From the NCBI GenBank assembly GCA_015662065.1, contig DQUX01000360.1, forward strand, positions 1 to 23,253: a DNA stretch of 23,253 bases, in the 5' to 3' direction. The notes beneath the pieces are model-generated. The model saw only the letters and a program-made list of their open reading frames with translations. It searched no databases and was not told the origin of the DNA. Numbering within the stretch: the stretch's first letter is position 1; the number at the start of each line of letters is the position of its first letter. This DNA comes from Anaerolineales bacterium (GTDB lineage: Bacteria; Chloroflexota; Anaerolineae; B4-G1; DUEL01). This document shows positions 15,915-23,253 of the stretch, piece by piece. The translations under genes and the position numbers were made by a program.

Positions 15915-16643
15915 TCAGCGGCCTGACTCCAACCGCCGGATCAGCCGACGGGGCATGTTGCGGGCGCGCATTCGCTCCTGGGTGATCTCGATGGGATAGG
16001 AGACGCGGCGCGGCTCCCAGGTCCCGGCATCGGTATCCAGGATGGCGTAGCTGGCCCGCGGGTCGCCGTCCCGAGGTTGCCCGACACTGCCGGGGTTCAG
16101 GATCATTCGGTAGGCTCCCAGGGGGATGGGATCGGTATAAGAGGGTATGAGGGTGTGGCAGCGGTCACGGACCTCATCCAGGGCAAAGATGATAGGGATA
16201 TGGGTGTGGCCGATGATGCAGAAACGGGTAGAGAAATAGCGGAAATTGACGGCGGCCAGCCCCGCGTCCAGCAGGTATTCCCAGATGGGCTCCCGCGGGC
16301 TGCCGTGAACCAGGGTGAAGTCCCCCTGTCCAACACGGGTGGGGAGGGCCTCCAGGTACTCGTGGGTGGCGGGGTTCAGCTCCTGCTGCGTCCAGGCGCT
16401 GGCCATCCGGGCGTCGATGTTGAAGTTCTCCAAGTTCAGCCGGCCCAACGCGGCCCAGTCGTGATTCCCCGCCAGGCAGATGTGATCGAAGTCCTGGATC
16501 CGCTCCACGCACTCGTTGGGATCCGGGCCGTAGCCCACCATATCACCCAGGCACCATATCTTGTCGAAGGACCCGGCGTCTTTCAGAACGGCCTCTAGCG
16601 CGGGCCGGTTGGCGTGAATATCGGAGATGATCAAGTAGCGCAC
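15915..16643 (-). CDS. Calcineurin-like metallophosphoesterase
   Basis: A 242-residue phosphoesterase. The metal-binding motifs are in order: SDIH (D8, H10), GDMVGYGPD (D34), GNHD (N60, H61), VHGSP and GHTH. This arrangement matches the YfcE/MJ0936-like metallophosphoesterases that act on phosphodiesters. The substrate is unknown. I chose the GTG at 16643 because GGAG lies eight bases ahead; a GTG at 16652 overlaps that site and would add three residues. A TATAAT box is about 34 bases upstream. The downstream DUF4349-type gene is on the same strand. Confidence 0.9.
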   Translation of the reverse strand: MRYLIISDIHANRPALEAVLKDAGSFDKIWCLGDMVGYGPDPNECVERIQDFDHICLAGNHDWAALGRLNLENFNIDARMASAWTQQELNPATHEYLEALPTRVGQGDFTLVHGSPREPIWEYLLDAGLAAVNFRYFSTRFCIIGHTHIPIIFALDEVRDRCHTLIPSYTDPIPLGAYRMILNPGSVGQPRDGDPRASYAILDTDAGTWEPRRVSYPIEITQERMRARNMPRRLIRRLESGR

Positions 16644-16676
16644 AGGACTCACTCCAGTAGATGACTTAGCGGTCGC

Positions 16677-16682
16677 ATTATA
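16677..16682 (-). promoter_or_regulatory. -10 box for the metallophosphoesterase gene
   Basis: On the minus strand the sequence is TATAAT, about 34 bases before the GTG start. No good -35 hexamer is visible at 16-18 bases upstream. Confidence 0.5.
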
Positions 16683-16750
16683 CCCCGTTTTGCCGTTTAT
16701 GCGAGTTCGGGCAGTCTTCCTCTTGAGTGTTGGTACTGCTTACCCGGTCC

Positions 16751-16852
16751 GCCGGGCGCTGAACCGCCCGGCTCAGTCAGCAAAGCCCCCTTCGGGGGCT
16801 GTCTTTCAGCCCGCAGGGCCTGGTTTGTGAGCCCGGACGTTCACGTCCGGGC
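16751..16852. repeat. Cluster of three perfect hairpins in a divergent intergenic region
   Basis: The hairpins are GCCGGGCG-CTGAAC-CGCCCGGC (16751-16772), AGCCCCC-TTC-GGGGGCT (16784-16800) and GCCCGGACG-TTCA-CGTCCGGGC (16831-16852). The second matches in design the hairpins at 3116-3202, and CTTTCAGCC occurs near both clusters. The region lies between divergent genes, so terminator function makes no sense. The 403-base gap 16644-17046 otherwise holds two promoters and no gene that I can see. Confidence 0.65.
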
Positions 16853-16930
16853 GGGCTTGCGCACAACAACACTTCACCGGGAGACTATCCTAGTTCGCCA
16901 GCGGCTGGGATTCCGAGGGGAGGCGGATTG

Positions 16931-16959
16931 TTGTCCTGCCGGGAGTTTCGGTGTAAACT
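16931..16959 (+). promoter_or_regulatory. Promoter of the acyl-CoA dehydrogenase gene
   Basis: TTGTCC (16931-16936), a 17-base spacer and TAAACT (16954-16959) make a reasonable sigma70-type promoter. It would give a leader of about 80 bases before the ATG at 17047. Confidence 0.55.
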
Positions 16960-17046
16960 CGACTGCCTTGCGATTCGATATGAGCCACAGGTGACCGACA
17001 ACACCGAAGGTGAAACTGTGTGAACCTGCATCCTTGGAGGTGGGCG

Positions 17047-18288
17047 ATGTTCGAAGCGATGCTGACCGAGGCACAGCGCGCACTGCGCGACGAGGTTCGG
17101 GACTTTGTTCGATCCGTGCCGCGCCAGTTGATCCTGGATATGGACGCCGACCGGGTGCGGTACCCCAGCGACTTCGTCCGCGAGGCGGGCCGGCGGAACC
17201 TCCTCGGACTACGATTCTCGCCCGAGGTCGGTGGGCGGGGGCTGCGGTGGGAGGAGGAGATCGTCGCTATCGAGGAGGTGGGGGTGCTGGGGACGGCGCT
17301 GGCCTGCGCCTATGTGATGCCCAGCATCGTCGGGGAGGCGCTGGCGGCCTTTGGCACCGCCGAGCAGAAGGAGCGATGGCTGGTGCCGCTGTTGAGGGGG
17401 GAGAGGATCGCTGCCGAGGCCCTCACCGAGCCCCGGGGTGGCTCCGACTTCTTCGGCACCACCACCGAGGCCCGGCGGGAGGGGGACCACTACGTGCTGC
17501 GGGGGCAGAAGCGGTTCATCGTCGGTGCGGCGGAGGCGGATTTCTTCCTGGTCTATGCCCGCACCAACCCCGATCCCGAGGCCTCTCCCCACCAGTCGAT
17601 CAGCGCCTTCATCGTGGAGCGGGGGCCGGGGGTGGAGGCGGAGTATCTCTACGGCCTCCTGGGGACCCGGGGGGGCGGAACAGGACGGCTGGTCTTCCGG
17701 GATGCCCGGGTGCCGGCGGAGAATCTGATCGGCGTCGAGAACGGGGCGGCGGAGATCTTCTACCGGATGATGATCCCAGAGCGGATGACCAGCGCGGCCG
17801 GGGCGGTGGGTATGGGGAGGGCGGCGCTGGAGGTGGCGGCCCGCTACTCCGACCGACGCAAGGCCTTCGGGCAGAAGATCCGTCGCTTCGAGGCGGTCAG
17901 CTTCAAGGTAGCGGATTCCATCACCCTGCTAGACGCTGCCCGCGGGCTGATCTACGGGGCGGCCCGAAGTGTGGACGCGGGGGACGCCCCCTGGCGCTCC
18001 CGGCGGCTGGTCTCCGAGGCCAAGAAGTTCGCCACCGAGGCAGCCTGGCAGGTGGTCAACCACGCGATGCAGATCCTGGGCGGCATCGGTTACACCAACG
18101 TCTACCCCATCGAGCGGCTGCTGCGGGACACACGGCTGATCATGATCTGGACCGGCACCAACGAGGTGATGGACCTCATCATCCAGCATGAGTACTACAG
18201 AGAAGTCCTCCCACCCCGCCCCGACGTGCGGGATCCGGAGGGCGACGCGCCGGAGGCGGAGCGGGAGGAGGAGAAGGTGTATGAGTAG
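17047..18288 (+). CDS. Acyl-CoA dehydrogenase (catalytic Glu in the LCAD/IVD position)
   Basis: A 413-residue flavoprotein with the three acyl-CoA dehydrogenase domains: N-terminal helical (1 to about 115), middle beta domain (EALTEPRGGSDFFGT, FAD/substrate contacts) and C-terminal helical domain (RKAFGQKI; MQILGGIGYTNVYPIERLLRDTR). FAD-dependent alpha,beta-dehydrogenation of acyl-CoA is the family reaction. At the canonical base position (Glu of IYEGT in MCAD) this protein has T369 in IWTGTNEV. E245 in IPERMTSAAG aligns with the alternative helix-G Glu of long-chain and isovaleryl-CoA dehydrogenases. ATG 17047 follows TTGGAGG at seven or eight bases. The TAG stop lies inside a palindrome shared with the convergent gene. 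Confidence 0.93.
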   Translation: MFEAMLTEAQRALRDEVRDFVRSVPRQLILDMDADRVRYPSDFVREAGRRNLLGLRFSPEVGGRGLRWEEEIVAIEEVGVLGTALACAYVMPSIVGEALAAFGTAEQKERWLVPLLRGERIAAEALTEPRGGSDFFGTTTEARREGDHYVLRGQKRFIVGAAEADFFLVYARTNPDPEASPHQSISAFIVERGPGVEAEYLYGLLGTRGGGTGRLVFRDARVPAENLIGVENGAAEIFYRMMIPERMTSAAGAVGMGRAALEVAARYSDRRKAFGQKIRRFEAVSFKVADSITLLDAARGLIYGAARSVDAGDAPWRSRRLVSEAKKFATEAAWQVVNHAMQILGGIGYTNVYPIERLLRDTRLIMIWTGTNEVMDLIIQHEYYREVLPPRPDVRDPEGDAPEAEREEEKVYE

Positions 18289-18312
18289 GGGCGCGGCATG
18301 CCGCGCCCCTAC
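18285..18312. terminator. Perfect 28-bp palindrome supplying both convergent stop codons
   Basis: The half-site GTAGGGGCGCGGCA is followed by its exact reverse complement. The plus-strand TAG at 18286-18288 ends the acyl-CoA dehydrogenase, and the minus-strand TAG at 18311-18309 ends the Cys-rich protein. Only 20 bases separate the two coding regions, so the palindrome is the whole intergenic region. It would form a 12-13 bp hairpin in both mRNAs and could act as a bidirectional terminator despite lacking T-runs. Confidence 0.75.
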
Positions 18313-18845
18313 AACGTGAACTCCCAGGCACACCAGTAGTCGTCTGGGTGGGGGTCGGGCGGGCAGGCCAGGCAACGGGTGCGGATGCGGGGGTCGATGG
18401 TGCGGGCGAAATGGGCATACTCCACCAGCCCCACCGGCTTGCAGGGAAAGTCCGGCAGCCCCTTCCGCTTCCGCGCCGCCTGGACCCGGCAGTCGTTCAT
18501 CCGAAAGACCAGCGTCCGCTCGTCCACCCGGACCGTCTCCTGGACGTTGAGGTAGGCATATAGCCGGTACCCCAGGGCTTTCTCCAGCGCGTCCAGACCG
18601 CCGCCGGGTTCGATCCCGTGCCGCTTCATAATGCGTTGGGCCTCTACGACGGTGAACCGCTCCCAGGCTCGGGCGTCCAACTGGATGGCGGTCTCCATCC
18701 CGAACCGCTCCTCGGCCGCCAGGAACCACAGCCCGTCGTGGGCCAGCCAGTTCTTGGCCGCGTCCTCCAGCATGCCGATCAGTTGCTCTTTGGGGAGCGC
18801 CAGCAGGCGCTGACGAAGGGTGGTGTGATAAGTGGTCTCAGGCAT
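18309..18845 (-). CDS. Conserved Cys-rich cytosolic protein (DUF6125-like)
   Basis: A 178-residue soluble protein without signal peptide or membrane segment. The N-terminal half is helical (LPKEQLIGMLEDAAKNWLAH; ERFGMETAIQLDARAWERF). The C-terminal half has conserved-looking Cys motifs: FRMNDCRVQAARKRKGL, FPCKPVG, RTRCLACPPD and YWCAWEF, six cysteines in all, suggesting a metal or iron-sulfur site. I recognise the pattern as a family of unknown function, probably DUF6125, but cannot confirm it. It is 96 bases after valS and may be read through from it. ATG 18845 follows GGGGGAAG. The stop lies in the palindrome shared with the acyl-CoA dehydrogenase. Confidence 0.75.
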   Translation of the reverse strand: MPETTYHTTLRQRLLALPKEQLIGMLEDAAKNWLAHDGLWFLAAEERFGMETAIQLDARAWERFTVVEAQRIMKRHGIEPGGGLDALEKALGYRLYAYLNVQETVRVDERTLVFRMNDCRVQAARKRKGLPDFPCKPVGLVEYAHFARTIDPRIRTRCLACPPDPHPDDYWCAWEFTL

Positions 18846-18941
18846 TGCTCTTCCCCCAGGGAGATGTTTCAGGTTTCGCGTTACAGGTTGTAGTCGGCCG
18901 GTCCGACCCGTGATCTGGCGCGGCGCGGTCTGCCCTCCCCG

Positions 18942-21677
<2,736 letters not shown>

Positions 21678-21701
21678 CATCCCTCCTTGAACTTCGAACC
21701 T

Positions 21702-22439
21702 TTAAGGCTTCTCGGCGACGGCGATGATGCGGCGGGCGTGGGGGTCGAAGGGTTCCTCCACCCAGCCCCCGTGGACCGCCAGCCAGCGCAGGCCGGCGGC
21801 CTCGATGAGATGCCTGAGCTCTGTGGCGGTGTAGAGGCGGACGTCGAACTCCATCGTCTGCCACTGGCCGCCCTCCAGCCAGCGCCAGGTCTCCCCCGCC
21901 CGTCCCGCCACAGGGTCAAACCACGGATCGACCAGCACGACCAGATCGCCGGCCTCGAACCAGTGCCGTTCCAGGTCCTGCCGGGCCCGCCAGTCTCGAT
22001 TCACCACGTCGATCAGGAAGCGGCCGCCGGGCTTGAGGGCTCGCGCCACCCCCTCCAGCACCTTACGGTTCTCCGCCTCGTCGGAGAAGTAGCCGAAGGA
22101 GGAGAAGATGTTGATCACCGCGTCGAAGGCCTTGGTCCAGGGGATATGGCGCATATCGCCCCGGTGCCAGGTCGCCTGGGCGCCGGTCTTGCTGGCGGCG
22201 GCGCGGGCCTGCCCCAGCAGGGTCTCGCTGAGGTCGAGGCCGGTGACCGCAAAGCCTCGCCGGGCCAGAGGGATGGCGATGCGGCCATAGCCGCAGGCCA
22301 GGTCGAGGATGGACGCCCCGGGCTCGAGCCTCAGGTAGGCGATGATGCCGTCCACCTGCTGCTGGGTGGCCTCCGGCGAGGTCAGCGGCCCGAAGAGCCG
22401 CAGGTAACGGTCGTCGAAAAGGGTTTCCCACCAGGCCAT
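21702..22439 (-). CDS. Class I SAM-dependent methyltransferase
   Basis: A 245-residue Rossmann-fold methyltransferase. SAM-binding motif I is ILDLACGYGRIAIPLA (about 44-59), motif II has VTGLDLSETLL, and FDAVINIFSSFGYF and ALKPGGRFLIDVV follow in the expected order. The C-terminal part (YTATELRHLIEAAGL) is the common small-molecule methyltransferase tail. The substrate is unknown. ATG 22439 follows AGGAGG at seven bases. It is the first gene behind the T-box leader and lies 24 bases before valS, so both should be induced by uncharged tRNA. This placement could indicate a role in translation or tRNA, but this is only inferred. Confidence 0.9.
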   Translation of the reverse strand: MAWWETLFDDRYLRLFGPLTSPEATQQQVDGIIAYLRLEPGASILDLACGYGRIAIPLARRGFAVTGLDLSETLLGQARAAASKTGAQATWHRGDMRHIPWTKAFDAVINIFSSFGYFSDEAENRKVLEGVARALKPGGRFLIDVVNRDWRARQDLERHWFEAGDLVVLVDPWFDPVAGRAGETWRWLEGGQWQTMEFDVRLYTATELRHLIEAAGLRWLAVHGGWVEEPFDPHARRIIAVAEKP

Positions 22440-22459
22440 CGCGCACCTCCTATGCAAAC

Positions 22460-22487
22460 GCCCCTTCCGTCCAGGGACGGAAGGGGC
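22460..22487 (-). terminator. T-box leader terminator hairpin
   Basis: GCCCCTTCCGTCC (22460-22472) is exactly complementary to GGACGGAAGGGGC (22475-22487), giving 12-13 bp. On the transcript it is followed by GTTTGC, a weak T-run. The same CCCTGG bases serve the antiterminator, so the two structures are mutually exclusive. The Shine-Dalgarno site is outside the hairpin, so transcriptional control is more likely than translational. Confidence 0.75.
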
Positions 22488-22697
22488 TGGTTCCGCGGTA
22501 CCACCCTGGTTCGCCGGCCAGGCCGGCGCCCTCGCCAGCCCTCGCCCGCTCTCAGGCGGCCAAGGACTTCCGCTGTAACGGGCGGACCCGGGGGGGCTTT
22601 TCCGGGGGGGTAGCCCCGGTTCGGCCCCTCGACTCCCAGGCGACCTTCGGTCGGTGGCGCTGCGGGGGACTTGCAGCCGGTGGTCCCCCCTCTCTGC

Positions 22698-22715
22698 CCG
22701 GCCCCCGGGGGCCGG
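22698..22715. repeat. Perfect 18-bp palindrome inside the T-box Stem I
   Basis: CCGGCCCCC-GGGGGCCGG is self-complementary across its whole length and falls in the Stem I half before the CAGAGAGG motif. It is probably an extra side helix in the leader RNA. Confidence 0.55.
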
Positions 22716-22795
22716 TTCGCCAGGGCCGCGCCGACCTACTCCTCCTGTTCACCGTCGTTGACGCAAACAGGCTGCTCGGTTGGATTGTTGCTGAA

Positions 22796-22824
22796 ATTGT
22801 ACCATCTTTAGGCGGCGTTGTCAA
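22796..22824 (-). promoter_or_regulatory. Strong sigma70-type promoter of the T-box/methyltransferase/valS operon
   Basis: On the minus strand TTGACA (22824-22819), 17 bases and TACAAT (22801-22796) match the consensus at 11 of 12 positions. It is the best promoter in the window. Transcription should begin near 22789, giving a leader of about 350 bases. Confidence 0.85.
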
Positions 22825-22832
22825 TCCCTAAA

Positions 22833-22867
22833 CCGCGCCGCTGCGCGGCTGGGGGGCGAAGCCCCCC
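22833..22867 (-). terminator. Two adjacent GC hairpins after the SUMF1-like gene
   Basis: GGGGGGC-GAA-GCCCCCC (22851-22867) and CCGCGC-CGCT-GCGCGG (22833-22848) lie between the end of the SUMF1-like gene and the valS-operon promoter, nine bases from its -35. They could end the upstream transcript and insulate the T-box promoter. T-runs are absent on the downstream side. Confidence 0.5.
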
Positions 22868-22900
22868 CGACCCCCCTTTCAGAATCCAAAAACCAGAAAC

Positions 22901-23253
22901 TCAGGAATCAAAACCGGAGACGGGGGAGACGCACCGAAACCCGAAATTGCCGTACGAGTTGCCCGGGCAGCCCCTGTCGCGCACCGCGCAGCGGGCGCGC
23001 TCCCGACCGTTGTACCACGAGCCGCCACGCACAACGCGCGACCAACTGTCAGGCTTCCAGAGTGACGCCGCCCACTCCCACACGTTCCCCGCCAGGTCCA
23101 TCAGCCCGAAGAGTCGGCCGGCCCCAACGGGTACATCCCCACCAGCGAGGTCCAGGGCGAGCGAAGTGATAGGGTCCATCCGATCCCTCCAGGCACTATC
23201 TTTTGGAGAACGGCCAAGTGTCCTTGTTGTAATCCGGTATATTGCAACCAGCA
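22901..23253 (-). CDS. Formylglycine-generating-enzyme-like (SUMF1) domain protein, partial at the 5' end
   Basis: The frame stays open to the right edge of the window, so only the last 117 residues are seen. The C-terminal SUMF1/FGE-sulfatase signatures are clear: FGLMDLAGNVWEWAASL, then RVVRGGSWYNGRERARCAVRDRG and NFGFRCVSPVS. Upstream, WRDRMDP resembles the WGD-x-x-DP segment of the family. An ATG at 23179 exists, but the domain is normally over 200 residues, so a start beyond the window is more likely. The final 40 residues resemble C-type-lectin-like tails that are diversified in some retroelement target proteins. The first 25 residues match the family poorly, so a degraded copy cannot be excluded. 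Confidence 0.75.
   Translation of the reverse strand, partial: LVAIYRITTRTLGRSPKDSAWRDRMDPITSLALDLAGGDVPVGAGRLFGLMDLAGNVWEWAASLWKPDSWSRVVRGGSWYNGRERARCAVRDRGCPGNSYGNFGFRCVSPVSGFDS

Larger units (their letters stand above)
22441..22790 (-). ncRNA. T-box leader (predicted tRNA(Val)-sensing) upstream of methyltransferase-valS
   Basis: The minus strand contains the T-box core AGGGTGGTACCGCG (22507-22494), whose bulge pairs with the free CCA end of uncharged tRNA. The long Stem I lies between about 22625 and 22770 with an AGGAGTA S-turn-like stretch, a CAGAGAGG distal motif and a specifier loop closed by GGTCGG/CCGACC and CAGG/CCTG. The loop reads GAAGGTCG, and GTC (22644-22642), a Val codon followed by G, is the best specifier. 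GGT, a Gly codon, is one base away but would be followed by C. CCAGGG (22509-22504) can pair with CCCTGG (22476-22471) as antiterminator, excluding the downstream hairpin. The downstream valS supports Val. Confidence 0.9.

Noticed and set aside
17047..18288. Acyl-CoA dehydrogenase as an inactive paralogue because of the missing canonical Glu
   Set aside because: A Glu at the alternative helix-G position (E245) fits the known long-chain/isovaleryl type, so loss of activity is not indicated.
22552..22824. Small minus-strand open frame within the T-box leader
   Set aside because: It lies entirely in the structured leader and promoter, and no ribosome site precedes its start. The sequence is explained by the RNA.
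23179..23253. ATG at 23179 as the true start of the SUMF1-like gene
   Set aside because: It would give a 92-residue protein missing most of the domain, and the frame remains open to the window edge with a WRDRMDP segment that resembles the family.

Overview
The window is GC-rich and densely packed with bacterial genes. The mix points to the phylum Chloroflexota, probably an Anaerolineae-like lineage: a single-chain BchI/BchD-type chelatase, a YfhO-type membrane protein, a MoaD-like protein without the usual Gly-Gly tail, a T-box leader on valS, and intergenic clusters of small GC-rich palindromes. This placement is inferred from gene content and style; no marker tree could be run. Both ends of the window are cut, and the last gene runs off the right edge.

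Layout, left to right. (1) Positions 85-2888, minus strand: a chelatase-like AAA+/VWA protein followed by a P-loop protein whose start appears to be an ATA codon overlapping the chelatase stop. (2) 2889-3270: an intergenic array of hairpins. (3) 3271-8786, minus: a compact operon transcribed cvpA-like, mutS2, yfhO-like, moaD-like, with overlapping or closely spaced genes. (4) 8787-9045: a promoter, a copy of an interspersed inverted-repeat element also found at the left edge, and a terminator-like hairpin. (5) 9046-10164, minus: a saccharopine dehydrogenase-like oxidoreductase, diverging from (6) 10351-12272, plus: a MazG-like pyrophosphohydrolase translationally coupled to an FGGY sugar kinase. 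(7) 12373-16643, minus: an Old Yellow Enzyme-type reductase coupled to full-length MazG, then a DUF4349-type lipoprotein and a metallophosphoesterase. (8) 16644-17046: a hairpin cluster and promoter. (9) 17047-18288, plus: an acyl-CoA dehydrogenase that converges on (10) 18309-22439, minus: a Cys-rich conserved protein, valS and a SAM-dependent methyltransferase, the last two preceded by a T-box leader and a strong sigma70-type promoter (22441-22824). (11) 22901-23253, minus, partial: the C-terminal end of a formylglycine-generating-enzyme-like (SUMF1) domain.

Most genes are housekeeping: DNA-repair-type MutS2, nucleotide sanitation by two MazG-family proteins, tRNA charging and redox enzymes. 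The most informative parts are regulatory or architectural. They are the T-box that places a methyltransferase under the same amino-acid-starvation control as valS, a perfect 28-bp palindrome that supplies the stop codons of two convergent genes, the ATA start candidate, and a C-terminal SUMF1 segment that resembles targets of diversity-generating retroelements. No CRISPR array, transposase, rRNA or tRNA gene was seen.
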